Assembly: GCF_900996235.1 (NCBI RefSeq)
Contig: NZ_CAAJGM010000219.1
Span: 248,001 to 312,000 of the forward strand
Source of the DNA: Paraburkholderia sp. BCC1885
Lineage (GTDB): Bacteria; Pseudomonadota; Gammaproteobacteria; Burkholderiales; Burkholderiaceae
DNA: 64,000 bases
Direction: 5' to 3'
Positions 1 through 8,540 of the stretch are shown here, in pieces (within the stretch, counting starts at the first letter, position 1; each line of letters starts with the position of its first letter). The notes below the pieces were generated by a model, which had not been told where the DNA came from, did no database searches, and saw nothing but the letters and a program-made list of their open reading frames with translations. The position numbers and the translations under genes were made by a program.

Positions 1-315
1 GTCGCCCATGATCATGAAGGTGGCGGTGCCCTTGCCGAAGCACTCGCCGATATTCGGGCAGCTCGCTTCTTCGCAAACCGTATGCAGGTTGTGCTCGCGC
101 AGAATCTGCTTGATTTCGTAGAAGCGCGAATTGCCGGTGGCGGCCTTCACGCGGATCCAGTCCGGCTTCTTCAGCTTTTCGATCGGGATGATCTTGATCG
201 GAATGCGCGCGGTCTTGGCCTGCGCCTTCTGTTTCGCCGTCGCGTCATAAGCGGCGGGGGCGGCTGAGGCATCGGTGGCGGCAGAGCCGGCGAGGTTCGC
301 GGTAACGTCAGTCAT
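1..315 (-). CDS. lipA: Lipoyl synthase, N-terminal part (cut by window edge)
   Basis: Radical-SAM enzyme that inserts two sulfurs into the octanoyl chain carried on lipoyl domains of 2-oxoacid dehydrogenases and the glycine cleavage H protein. Only the first 105 residues are in the window. They contain the LipA-specific cysteine motif CEEASCPNIGEC near residues 85-96, which binds the auxiliary 4Fe-4S cluster; the radical-SAM CxxxCxxC motif lies beyond the edge. The first 30 residues are an Ala-rich leader. The start is the ATG at 315, only 13 bases after the lipB stop, so the two genes are very likely one operon. Confidence 0.96.
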   Translation of the reverse strand, partial: MTDVTANLAGSAATDASAAPAAYDATAKQKAQAKTARIPIKIIPIEKLKKPDWIRVKAATGNSRFYEIKQILREHNLHTVCEEASCPNIGECFGKGTATFMIMGD

Positions 316-328
316 TCGTTCGATCCAG

Positions 329-1138
329 TCAGGCGGTCAAGACACCGGCCTGCGGTTGGGCGACGGCCGCGGGCGTGCCGTCGATGTTTGCGGTGAGGCA
401 TGCTGCGAAGGTCCGGGCCACCTCGTCCCAGCCGGCGGTGACGCCGAGCGTGGCCATGTCGATGGTTTCGAGCCCGGCATATCCACATGGGTTGATGACC
501 AGAAACGGCCGCAGATCCATCTTCACGTTCAGGCTGACCCCGTGATAACTGCAGCCGTTGCGGATTTTCAGGCCCAGCGCGGCGATCTTGGCGCCGGCAT
601 GCGACCCCACGTCCGGACCGGGCGCCACGTAGATGCCAGGGGCGCCCGCCTTGCGTTCTCCGGCAAGATTATACGCCGCGAGCGTGTCGATCACGCCCTG
701 CTCGATCCGCGTGACCAGCTCGCGCACCATCAGCTTGCGGCGGCGCAGGTCGAGCAGCAGGTACGCGACCACCTGTCCGGGTCCGTGGTAGGTGATCTGG
801 CCGCCGCGATCGACCGTCACCAGCGGAATACCACTGTCGGCAGCCAGCAGGTGCGCCGGGTCGCCGGCGAGACCCAGGGTGAAGACGGGCGGATGTTCGA
901 CCAGCCAGATTTCGTCCCCGGTTTCCCGGTCACGCGCGTCGGTGAAGGCGCGCATGGCGTCGAAGCTGATTTCGTAGGATTCGACGCCGCGCCAGCGGAT
1001 CGTCACCGGCGGCGCGGACAAGACCCCGGCGGCTGACTCAACCGCAGCAGCGGGCAGACTGGCGGAAACCGGCGCAGCCTCAATGTCAGGACGAGGCGCG
1101 GCGGCGGGGGAAGGCGGGGAAACCGGCGTGGCACACAT
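329..1138 (-). CDS. lipB: Octanoyl-[ACP]:protein N-octanoyltransferase
   Basis: Transfers octanoate from acyl carrier protein to lipoyl domains, making the substrate of LipA encoded directly downstream. The family core starts near residue 45 and contains RGGQITYHGPGQ at 111-122, the catalytic Lys184 (in GAKIAALG) and catalytic Cys218 (in INPCGYAG), matching the Lys/Cys pair known from the family. At 269 residues it is longer than E. coli LipB because of a Pro/Ala-rich N-terminal extension of about 45 residues. A later in-frame start is possible, but no ATG lies between residue 1 and the core, so the ATG at 1138 is kept. Confidence 0.95.
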   Translation of the reverse strand: MCATPVSPPSPAAAPRPDIEAAPVSASLPAAAVESAAGVLSAPPVTIRWRGVESYEISFDAMRAFTDARDRETGDEIWLVEHPPVFTLGLAGDPAHLLAADSGIPLVTVDRGGQITYHGPGQVVAYLLLDLRRRKLMVRELVTRIEQGVIDTLAAYNLAGERKAGAPGIYVAPGPDVGSHAGAKIAALGLKIRNGCSYHGVSLNVKMDLRPFLVINPCGYAGLETIDMATLGVTAGWDEVARTFAACLTANIDGTPAAVAQPQAGVLTA

Positions 1139-1233
1139 GATCGCGCTAGTTTACCGAAATAATGAGATCCCCGCCTGGGCCGCTCCCGACGGGCCGGGCA
1201 TCGGAGTCGGCCCGTCATGCCGGCGCGACCGGC

Positions 1234-1560
1234 TCAGACGGTGCGCCAGCCGTCCCGCGCGCGCAGGCCGAGCCGGTCCGCGAGCCGCATCAGCCAGTCG
1301 AACGCCCGCACATCGGCGCGCGCCGGTACCGCGAAAGCCACTCGCGCCTGTGGCGCACTCTCGACGCTCAGCCACAGCCGCTCGCCGCGCCGCAAACGCA
1401 GCGTATGGCCCGGTTGAAGCCAATAGTCTTCGGTGTCGTCGCTGCGCGTGACCCAAATCGCGCCGCCACTCACCGCCAGCCGCGTGCTGCGCGCCACCTT
1501 CATCGGAACGGTTTCGCCGGACTTGATTTCGAATGTGATACTAGAGGAAATTTCTCGCAT
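1234..1560 (-). CDS. DUF2917 family protein
   Basis: A 108-residue protein of the DUF2917 type, function unknown. It reads as a small cupin-like beta fold: the middle carries AISGG-type strands around GAIWVTRSDDTEDYWLQPG and then HTLRLRRGERLWL. The ATG at 1560 is chosen over the in-frame ATG at 1575 because GAGGTG sits five bases upstream of it. The gene is divergent from a LysR regulator with 99 bases between the two starts, an arrangement that suggests the regulator controls it. A GC-rich hairpin (arms GACGGGCCG/CGGCCCGTC, 1188-1216) lies just downstream without a clear T tract. Confidence 0.8.
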   Translation of the reverse strand: MREISSSITFEIKSGETVPMKVARSTRLAVSGGAIWVTRSDDTEDYWLQPGHTLRLRRGERLWLSVESAPQARVAFAVPARADVRAFDWLMRLADRLGLRARDGWRTV

Positions 1561-1659
1561 GATGCACCTCGCCATGAACTGTTTCGTGACTACAATCCTA
1601 GGTGTAACAAGGGCTTGAGCAAAACGATCAAATTTCACCGCTATGTGAGAAAAATTGCG

Positions 1660-2616
1660 ATGGACCTTCGACAACTCCCCGGACTCAACGCCATCAAGGC
1701 ATTCGAGGCCGCCGCCCGCCACGAGAGCTTTTCGCGCGCCGCCGACGAACTGTTCGTCACCCACGGCGCGGTCAGCCATCAGATTCGCGCGCTGGAAGCC
1801 GAACTGGGCGTGGCGCTATTCGCCCGCGACGGCAAGCGCGTGCGCCTCACCGAGGTGGGCCGCCGCTACGCCGGCCAGGTGCGCAGCGCCCTGACGGCCC
1901 TTGCCGAAGCCACGCGCGACGTGCGCGGCGGCGAGCGCGAGCGGCGTCTGGTGGTGTCGATGTTGACGTCGTTCGCGGCGCGCTGGGTCACGCCGCGCAT
2001 CGGCAGCTTTATCGAAGCACATCCGCAGTGGGATCTGGAACTGCTTTCCACTAACTCGCTGACGGATTTCGCCCGCGACGACGTGGACGCGGCGATCCGT
2101 TTCGGCTTCGGCAAATATCCGGATCTGCACGCCGAACTGCTGCTCGAGGAGATTTTCTTTCCCGCCTGCGCGCCGAATTTCAACGGCGGCAATCTGCCGA
2201 AAGTGCCGTCCGATCTCGCCAAAGTCCCGCTGCTGCGCTCTGACGACGAACTATGGCGTCCCTGGTTCGACGCCGCCGGTCTCACCGACTGGCCTGAGCC
2301 GAAACGCGGCGTGCTGTATCAGGACTCGTCGAACCTGCTGCAGGCGGCAATCGACGGCCAGGGCGTCGCCCTCACGCGCCGTTCGCTGGCGCTACAGGAA
2401 ATCGCCGCCGGACGGCTGGTGCGTCTGTTCGACGTGGATGGCCCGAGCCCCTGGCATTACTACTTCATCTGCCCGCGGCAAATGATGCAGGCCGAGCGCG
2501 TGCAGGCATTTCGGGATTGGGTGTTCGAAGAAGTGGGACGGTTCAAGCAGCTTTTCGAAGTAGCCTGTTCGGCCGGGCCGCAAAACGGGGCGAACGCGTT
2601 GCACGTCGCATCCTGA
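1660..2616 (+). CDS. LysR-family transcriptional regulator, GcvA-like
   Basis: A 318-residue DNA-binding regulator. Residues 4-63 form the winged helix-turn-helix (LNAIKAFEAAARHESFSRAADEL, then VTHGAVSHQIRALE), with the sequence style of the GcvA/AmpR branch; residues 90-295 are the periplasmic-binding-protein-like effector domain. The ATG at 1660 is the start that aligns with the family. It lies divergent to the DUF2917 gene, its likely target. E. coli also has a LysR gene (ybeF) within the lip cluster, between lipB and lipA, but here it lies upstream of lipB, and orthology cannot be claimed from position alone. Confidence 0.9.
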   Translation: MDLRQLPGLNAIKAFEAAARHESFSRAADELFVTHGAVSHQIRALEAELGVALFARDGKRVRLTEVGRRYAGQVRSALTALAEATRDVRGGERERRLVVSMLTSFAARWVTPRIGSFIEAHPQWDLELLSTNSLTDFARDDVDAAIRFGFGKYPDLHAELLLEEIFFPACAPNFNGGNLPKVPSDLAKVPLLRSDDELWRPWFDAAGLTDWPEPKRGVLYQDSSNLLQAAIDGQGVALTRRSLALQEIAAGRLVRLFDVDGPSPWHYYFICPRQMMQAERVQAFRDWVFEEVGRFKQLFEVACSAGPQNGANALHVAS

Positions 2617-2693
2617 TAAAGCGGTCATCAAGCATGGTAAGCGCGGTGGGCGCTGCTATCTGAAAGCACCTCGCCGCCGCTAACCGACCACAA

Positions 2694-2963
2694 TCAAAGC
2701 ACCACTTTCACCATCGGATGCCCGGTGAGGGCGCGATAGATATCGTCGAGATGGGCGCGGCTCGTGGCGCGCACCGTCACCGTCAGGCCGGTGTAATTGC
2801 CGCCGCTCGACGGGCGCGTCTCGATGCGCGAGGGGTCGACGGCTTCGTCGAACTGCTTGACCACCGTCACGATCGTCTCGGCAAACTCGGGATGCGACTT
2901 GCCCATCACCTTGATCGGGAAATCGCAGGGAAACTCAAACAGCGAATCGTTATCGGCTTGCAT
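2694..2963 (-). CDS. ybeD: DUF493 / YbeD family protein
   Basis: An 89-residue protein of the YbeD (DUF493, UPF0250) family, an ACT-like small alpha/beta fold of unknown function. The family pattern is clear: FEFPCDFPIKVMG near the N-terminus, YTGLTVTVRATSRAHLDDIYRAL and the C-terminal HPMVKVVL. In many proteobacteria this gene sits between dacA and lipB, and it does so here, which supports the assignment. It is on the same strand as dacA upstream (gap of about 80 bases) and may be cotranscribed with it. Confidence 0.93.
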   Translation of the reverse strand: MQADNDSLFEFPCDFPIKVMGKSHPEFAETIVTVVKQFDEAVDPSRIETRPSSGGNYTGLTVTVRATSRAHLDDIYRALTGHPMVKVVL

Positions 2964-3046
2964 CTTTCAGTCCTCGACTACGGCCCCCACAGAATTCCTG
3001 TGGAAGCCGTCAGAACGCCACGGCGCGCAACGGCGCACCGCTACGC

Positions 3047-4270
3047 TTACTTCTTTTTGTTGAACATCAGCATCAGCGAATCCCACACGCGACCCACCAC
3101 GCCGGCTTGCGGCACGGCCTGCAGCGCGACGATCGGGAATTGCGAGATCACCTTGCCATCCGCCACCAGCTTCACCGTGCCGACCTGCTGGCCGTCGGCG
3201 ATCGGCGCGATCAGCGGGTCGATGTGTTCGACCTGCGGCTTGGCCTTGTCTGCGAGACCCTTCGGCACCGTGATGTACTGGTCGGCCTTCACGCCGATCT
3301 TCACCGTGTCTTCCGCACCCTTGTAGACGCGCGGCGTTTCGATTACCTGGCCGGCCTTGTACAGGCGCACCGTGTCATACGCGCTGTAGCCGTAGTTCAG
3401 CATCTTCATGCTGTCTTCGACGCGGTCGTGCTCTTTCACTTCGCCCATCATTACCGAAACCAGCCGGCGCGACGCGTCCGACGCGCCCGGCAGCGGACGC
3501 TTGGCGCTCGCGATCAGGCAGTAGCCGGCCGCCTCGGTGTGGCCGGTTTTCAGGCCGTCGACGGTCGGGTCGATCCACAGCAGGCGGTTACGGTTCGGCT
3601 GTTTGATCTTGTTGTAGGTGAATTCCTTGACCGAGAAAATGTTGTAGTAGTCAGGGAAGTCGCGAATCAGGCGCGCCGAGAGAATCGCGAGGTCGCCCGC
3701 GCTCGTGTAGTGCTGCGCGTCGGGCATACCGTTGACGTCGGCGAAATGCGTGTGCGTCATGCCGAGGCGCTGGGCCTCGGCGTTCATCATGTTGACGAAC
3801 TGCGACTCGCTGCCGCCCACCAGTTCGGCCAGCGCGATCGCCGCGTCGTTGCCCGACTGGATGATCATGCCGTAGACCAGATCGTGCACGGAGACCGGCT
3901 TGTTCGCTTCGATGAACATGCGCGATTCGTCCGTTTTCACGCGGCGCACCGCTTCGCTCGGCGTGACGATCTGCTCCATCGAAATCTTCTTCGTCTGCAG
4001 CGCTTCGAAGACCAGGTAGGCGGTCATCAGCTTGGTCAGCGAAGCCGGCTCGACGCGCTCGTCGGCGTTGCCGGAAGCGAGCACCTGGTTGCTGGTCGCG
4101 TCGACGAGCACCCACGAGCGCGCGTTCACCGCCGGCGGCGGCACCTGCGCGAAGGCCGCGCTGCTCGCTGCCAGCGAGGCCGGCAGCAGCACGCCGAGCG
4201 TGACCGCGCGGCGGATGGAGTGGGGAACGAAAGACGGGAGTGACGAAAAACCGGAGGAGGAAAAACGCAT
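3047..4270 (-). CDS. dacA: D-alanyl-D-alanine carboxypeptidase (PBP5/6 type)
   Basis: Low-molecular-weight penicillin-binding protein that removes the terminal D-Ala from peptidoglycan pentapeptides in the periplasm. All three active-site motifs of the S11 family are present: SLTK at 77-80 (nucleophile Ser77), SGN at 139-141 and KTG at 241-243. A signal peptide ends near AFA at residue 41. The C-terminus (MLMFNKKK) fits the amphipathic membrane anchor of this family. The start chosen is the ATG at 4270; an in-frame ATG at 4297 would only lengthen the signal sequence, and neither has a strong ribosome site. Confidence 0.94.
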   Translation of the reverse strand: MRFSSSGFSSLPSFVPHSIRRAVTLGVLLPASLAASSAAFAQVPPPAVNARSWVLVDATSNQVLASGNADERVEPASLTKLMTAYLVFEALQTKKISMEQIVTPSEAVRRVKTDESRMFIEANKPVSVHDLVYGMIIQSGNDAAIALAELVGGSESQFVNMMNAEAQRLGMTHTHFADVNGMPDAQHYTSAGDLAILSARLIRDFPDYYNIFSVKEFTYNKIKQPNRNRLLWIDPTVDGLKTGHTEAAGYCLIASAKRPLPGASDASRRLVSVMMGEVKEHDRVEDSMKMLNYGYSAYDTVRLYKAGQVIETPRVYKGAEDTVKIGVKADQYITVPKGLADKAKPQVEHIDPLIAPIADGQQVGTVKLVADGKVISQFPIVALQAVPQAGVVGRVWDSLMLMFNKKK

Positions 4271-4593
4271 AGGATCGATTCGGGCAGAAATATGCATCGC
4301 GCCCCAAAGGCGCGCAGTTTGGAAGAGCCGGTCGGCGAGCACTGGCCGCATAAAAGCAGCACGGCGCCCGTTGGACTTCCGGCCACACGATCGGTTCGCG
4401 CAACGCGCCACACAATCCGGCGCCGCAATCACGCAGCGGCGCTACGACGCGCCTTCAGCCGGATGGGTCGCGCTGCGCCCAAAAAAGAGCGCCCATTATA
4501 CGCGCGCCGGGGACCCAACTTTGCGCCCCGCGGGACGATAAATTTTCATTTGACGCGTACCTGTACCCCGGAAAACGCGCGCCGGCCGAGCGC

Positions 4594-5238
4594 CTAGCGC
4601 CAGGCGTCGACGATGATGCGTTTCAGGACATGCAGCTTGCGGTGCAGAAAATGCTCGGCGCCAGGGATCACGACGACCGGCAATTCCTGCGGCCGAGCCC
4701 AGTCGTACACCGATTGAATGGGGACCGTATCGTCGGTTTCGCCGTGAATCACGAGCGTGTTTTCCGGCACGGGCGCAACTTCCCAGCGGCTCGCGGCCGT
4801 ACCGACGAACACGATGCGCTCGATGCCCTGCCCTTCCTCGACGAGCCGCGCCGCCACGTGCGACAGCACGAAGGTGCCGAACGAAAAGCCTGCGAGTACA
4901 AGGGGCAGATCGGCCTGGCCCGGCTGCGCGCGCATGTGGTCGAGCACGGCGCGCAGATCGTCGCGCTCGCCGATGCCGGCGTCGTGTTCGCCCTGGGTCT
5001 GGCCGACGCCGCGGAAGTTCGAGCGATAGGCCACGTAATTCAGTTGCACGAGCGTGCGAGCCAAGGTCTGCGCGACCTTGTTGTCCATCGTGCCGCCGAA
5101 CAGCGGATGCGGATGCGCCACAAGCGCGATGCCGCGCGGCGCGGCGCCGCTCTCGCGCGTCTCGTCGGGCAGATCGAGCGCGACTTCGATCTTGCCGACC
5201 GGACCGTCGATCAGAAACTGCTGGGTATGAACATTCAT
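4594..5238 (-). CDS. Alpha/beta hydrolase
   Basis: A 214-residue single-domain alpha/beta hydrolase of the compact type with the N-terminal HPHPLFGGTMDNKV block at 42-55. The likely catalytic triad is Ser119 in GFSFG, Asp169 or Asp170 in GETDD, and His196 in GAEHF. No signal peptide is visible, so it is probably cytoplasmic. Substrate is unknown; relatives are often named dienelactone-hydrolase-like or acylpeptidase-like without direct evidence. Its start is only seven bases from the stop of the ferredoxin gene upstream, so the pair is cotranscribed. Confidence 0.88.
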   Translation of the reverse strand: MNVHTQQFLIDGPVGKIEVALDLPDETRESGAAPRGIALVAHPHPLFGGTMDNKVAQTLARTLVQLNYVAYRSNFRGVGQTQGEHDAGIGERDDLRAVLDHMRAQPGQADLPLVLAGFSFGTFVLSHVAARLVEEGQGIERIVFVGTAASRWEVAPVPENTLVIHGETDDTVPIQSVYDWARPQELPVVVIPGAEHFLHRKLHVLKRIIVDAWR

Positions 5239-5245
5239 GGCGCGC

Positions 5246-5569
5246 TTACCGGTCCATCTTCAGACGTTCGACCACCTTGCCTTGCACAAGATGCGATTCG
5301 ACGATTTCGTCGATGTCGCTTTCGTCGACATACGTGTACCAGGTGCCTTCCGGATAGATCACCACAGCCGGCCCTTCCTCGCAGCGTTCGAGACAGCCCG
5401 CCTTGTTGATCCGCACCTTGCCGGGGCCCGCGAGGCCCAGTTGCTTCACGCGCTTTTTCGCATGTTCCTGCATGGCCTGTGCGTTGCAGTTCGCGCAGCT
5501 CGGGCGGTCGGCGTCGGGGGCGCGCTGGTTGAGGCAGAAGAAGACGTGATACTTGTAGAAAGAATCCAT
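5246..5569 (-). CDS. Thioredoxin-like [2Fe-2S] ferredoxin
   Basis: A 107-residue protein of the thioredoxin-like ferredoxin family (NuoE C-terminal-domain type). Cysteines at 12, 25, 28, 59 and 63 include the C-x12-C and C-x3-C spacing expected for the cluster ligands; the second pair lies in NKAGCLERCEEGP. The final part EGTWYTYVDESDIDEIVE is typical of the family. The ATG at 5569 gives the standard N-terminus (YKYHVFFC) whereas the longer reading frame adds 39 unrelated residues. It is followed at once by the alpha/beta hydrolase gene, a pairing without an obvious functional explanation. Confidence 0.9.
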   Translation of the reverse strand: MDSFYKYHVFFCLNQRAPDADRPSCANCNAQAMQEHAKKRVKQLGLAGPGKVRINKAGCLERCEEGPAVVIYPEGTWYTYVDESDIDEIVESHLVQGKVVERLKMDR

Positions 5570-5695
5570 GGTGTCCGGGGCGACTGAAAGAGTGCAAGGC
5601 TCGATGCGCGCCGGAACCGCTGCAAGCGGCGAAACCGGCGGGCAAGGAGGCGCTTCTGTGGTGGATCGATTATAGCGACGGGGCATGGTCCCCGC

Positions 5696-6874
5696 TCAGC
5701 CCGGCGGCGCCACCGCCGACGCGCGCCGTCTGAGCCACGCGCGCTCCGCCGAAAACGCCAGCCACCCCAGCGCCGCGTATGGCCAGATCCACGCCAGCCA
5801 GTGCGCGAGGCCGTTGAAGTGCAGATAGCGCCCCTGGCGCCAGTCCGCGAGCGTCACGTCGAAATAGGGATTGACCGGCAGCAGATTGACCAGCAGCAGC
5901 GCGATGACGAGCGCCGCCGCCGCGAGCGCCGCCCGCCAGCGGCGCGGCAGACGCAGCGCCAGCAGCATGACCAGCGTGCCGCCTGCAAGGCCCGCGAGCG
6001 CGCCGGGCGTCGCCCAGTCGAATACCAGCCCCGCCACCGACTGCAGAAAAGTCGCACCGATCTTGACGAACACCGTCAGCGCGACGAGCACCAGCAACAA
6101 CCGCACGCGCGGCGCCCGCGAGCGCATCGGCAGCGAAGCAAGGGCACCGGCGGCGAACAGCATCAGCGTCGCGATCAGAGCTTCCCATGCGTCGTCCGGA
6201 AGCGCGGCGAGCAGGTGCGAGGGCCACGTCTGCACGTGCCAGGCAGCGGGGAACCATGCAAGCAGCGGATCCTGCATGGTCGAGTCGGCGTGCAGCCACA
6301 GGGCGCGCGGCCAGTCGCCGAGGCCGAACAGGCGCGGCGACGGAAACATCGTCGCGAACGGCCACAGCGCCGCCAGACAGACAAGCGCCGCGCTATCGCG
6401 CCTGAACCACAGCAGACGCATGCGCCGCAGCAGGCCGCGATCGAGCAGGGCGCCGGTAGCCGGCGCGATCAGTGCGGCACCGAGCAGCGCGCCGAGCGCA
6501 TTCGCCGCCAGATCGAGATTGGAGGCGACGCGGGTGGGCAGATACGTCTGCACCGCTTCCATCGTCCCCGACAACCCGACCCCTAGCCCGAAAGCGAGCG
6601 CCACGGCCGCCGCGCCGCGCCAGCGCGGATAGACCGCCAGCATCGCCAGCGCGCCGAACGGCATGTAGCCGAGGACGTTGGTGACCACGTCGAAGACGGT
6701 CAGATATTGCGGCAGCGGGTCGGCCAGATACGCCAACGGACTGAGCCCCAACGAGCGCCAGCCGGAAAACGGATACCACGAGGCATAGACGATCAGGGCC
6801 GTGTACAGGCCCAGCACCTGCTTCGCCAGCACCGATGGCCGGCGCGGCCGCACTTTACGGCTCACGCTGCGCAA
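5696..6874 (-). CDS. VanZ-family membrane protein
   Basis: A 392-residue polytopic membrane protein with roughly ten hydrophobic segments. The N-terminal half is VanZ-like: VLGLYTALIVYASWYPFSGW, then FDVVTNVLGYMPFGAL and the acidic/Gln pair GTMEAVQTYLPTRVASNLDLAANALGALLG, a well-conserved VanZ signature. The C-terminal half is a further set of membrane helices and has no domain I recognise. VanZ proteins are linked to glycopeptide resistance in Gram-positives, but in Burkholderia the role is unknown. It lies 31 bases after the PqiC-like lipoprotein gene and may share its transcript. Confidence 0.88.
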   Translation of the reverse strand: MRSVSRKVRPRRPSVLAKQVLGLYTALIVYASWYPFSGWRSLGLSPLAYLADPLPQYLTVFDVVTNVLGYMPFGALAMLAVYPRWRGAAAVALAFGLGVGLSGTMEAVQTYLPTRVASNLDLAANALGALLGAALIAPATGALLDRGLLRRMRLLWFRRDSAALVCLAALWPFATMFPSPRLFGLGDWPRALWLHADSTMQDPLLAWFPAAWHVQTWPSHLLAALPDDAWEALIATLMLFAAGALASLPMRSRAPRVRLLLVLVALTVFVKIGATFLQSVAGLVFDWATPGALAGLAGGTLVMLLALRLPRRWRAALAAAALVIALLLVNLLPVNPYFDVTLADWRQGRYLHFNGLAHWLAWIWPYAALGWLAFSAERAWLRRRASAVAPPG

Positions 6875-6905
6875 TGCGGCAAACGCGGCAATTGCTCCCT
6901 ATGCG

Positions 6906-7544
6906 TCATTGGGCAGCGACGAGCGGCTGCGCGGCCAGCCACGCGGAAATCTGCGCGACGAGATCGTCGCTGGCGGCGGCGAGCGCCTGCGCGCCGCCGG
7001 CGGCGTCCGTCGATCGGGCCGGCGCGTTCGCCACGAACGTGCGTTGCGCGATCACCTTGCCGCCCTGCGTCAGCGTGGCGCGCGCGGTGACGGCGCCGTG
7101 GCTTTGGGTCTGGCTGTCGAAAATCTGTTCGAACTGGCTCAGATCCACCCGTAGGACCGGCGCGCGCACGCCATCCGATCCTGTCAGCACCGTGCCACGC
7201 TCCGACAGCACGTTACGCAGACGCTGCGTCAACAGTTCCGGCGGCGTCGCGCTCCAATGGCTGTTTGCATACGACGCGGTCTGCTGCGCGTCGGCATAGC
7301 TCAGGCGGTAGGTCAGCTTGTCGGAGGCGAGCGTGGCGGGCGCGGTGACGTCCAGCACCTTGACGACGGGCGTCGAGCCGCTGGCCGTTGTGGCCTGTGG
7401 CGCCGGGCCCAGATCGTAGCGGGCCTCGGGAAGCGCGGCCGGCCCGGCACAGCCGGCCAGCAGCGCGCCGCATGCCAGCACGACGGCCAGGCGGGCGCCG
7501 GTTAAACATTCACGACGAATGGAGCGGTTAAGCGAGGAAGCCAT
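6906..7544 (-). CDS. PqiC/YmbA-like lipoprotein, ABC transport auxiliary component
   Basis: Outer-membrane lipoprotein of the ABC-type transport auxiliary (PqiC/YmbA, DUF330-like) family, 212 residues. A lipobox LLAGC at 28-32 places the lipidated cysteine at residue 32, followed by the family-typical RYDLGP strand. Such proteins work with MCE-domain proteins in moving lipids between inner and outer membranes. The ATG at 7544 is preferred because AGGA lies upstream and it avoids overlap with the MCE gene, which ends at 7562; two upstream in-frame starts overlap that gene. It is the last transporter component of the operon. Confidence 0.9.
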   Translation of the reverse strand: MASSLNRSIRRECLTGARLAVVLACGALLAGCAGPAALPEARYDLGPAPQATTASGSTPVVKVLDVTAPATLASDKLTYRLSYADAQQTASYANSHWSATPPELLTQRLRNVLSERGTVLTGSDGVRAPVLRVDLSQFEQIFDSQTQSHGAVTARATLTQGGKVIAQRTFVANAPARSTDAAGGAQALAAASDDLVAQISAWLAAQPLVAAQ

Positions 7545-7561
7545 GGCAGTCGTCCTTTCGG

Positions 7562-8524
7562 TCATTTTGCGGCGCGGCCCGCGGGCCATGTGAAGCCGGG
7601 CTCGCCGGGGCCTGGCGCCACCGGCGGCGCGCCGAACAGCACGCTGCGCGGACTGGTGCTGAACATGTCGGCGGCGCGATCCACCGACCGCGCCGCCGAA
7701 CGCACGTCGTCAGACAGCGAATCGACGCGCGGCAAGGTGTCGTAACCGACCCGCGCGGATAGTTCCTGAACCGACAGATTCATCGAGGTCAGCGCGTCGC
7801 CCGCCTGTTGCGCCGCCGTGCCGACCTTGTTCAGATTGGCTTCGAACGGGCCGTCCGGCCGGTTCAGCCCGGTGATCAGCTGATTGGTCGAAGAAAGCGT
7901 GCGGTCGAGCTGGTCGAGCGTCTGCGGCAGCTTGCCGGCGGCCGGCTGCATCTGTTTGGTGAGTTCCGTGACGCCATCGGCGGCGTGCTGCAGGCTGGCC
8001 GCCGTGCCAAGCAACTGATCGCGCATCTGCGGCGACAGCACGTCGTTGACGTCGTCGGCGATGCGTTCCAGCTTGCGCAGCAGGACGTCGCCGCGCTGCT
8101 GCAACTGGTCGAGGAGCCCAGGCCGCATCGGCAGTTGCGCCACGTCTTTCGCCGACGACGCCAGCGGCGACATATCGCGCCCCGTATCGTCGAGCTGGAT
8201 GAAAGCGAGGCCCGTCACGCCCTGAAAGCCGAGGCTGCCGAAGGTGGAACGCGTGATCGGCGCATGGGTGTCGACCAGAATGCGGATCAGGATCTGCCCC
8301 GGATGGGCGCGGTCGAACTTGATCGACTGCACCTTGCCCACGTCGAGTCCGCGATAGCGCACCGCCGCATCCGTATAAAGCCCGGTGACATTGGTGCGCG
8401 CAATCAGGTCGTAAGGCACGCGCACCGAGCGGTCGACGTTGAACAGGAACGCCGCCGCCGCGATCGCCACCAGCAGCACCACCGTGAAGAGCCCAGCCCA
8501 GAAGGCATGCGATTTGTTTTCCAT
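7562..8524 (-). CDS. MCE-domain protein, MlaD family
   Basis: A 320-residue periplasmic lipid-binding component anchored in the inner membrane. One transmembrane helix lies at about 9-28 (FWAGLFTVVLLVAIAAAAF), followed by a single MCE domain at about 38-118 with the conserved VRYRGLDVGKV and FGSLGFQGVTGLAFIQL segments. The rest is an extended helical region rich in Leu, Gln and Asp, resembling the needle-like helices of PqiB/YebT-type and mycobacterial MCE proteins rather than the short tail of E. coli MlaD. It follows the ATPase gene closely and precedes the auxiliary lipoprotein gene. Confidence 0.92.
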   Translation of the reverse strand: MENKSHAFWAGLFTVVLLVAIAAAAFLFNVDRSVRVPYDLIARTNVTGLYTDAAVRYRGLDVGKVQSIKFDRAHPGQILIRILVDTHAPITRSTFGSLGFQGVTGLAFIQLDDTGRDMSPLASSAKDVAQLPMRPGLLDQLQQRGDVLLRKLERIADDVNDVLSPQMRDQLLGTAASLQHAADGVTELTKQMQPAAGKLPQTLDQLDRTLSSTNQLITGLNRPDGPFEANLNKVGTAAQQAGDALTSMNLSVQELSARVGYDTLPRVDSLSDDVRSAARSVDRAADMFSTSPRSVLFGAPPVAPGPGEPGFTWPAGRAAK

Positions 8525-8540
8525 TGTCAGGTTCCCTGGT

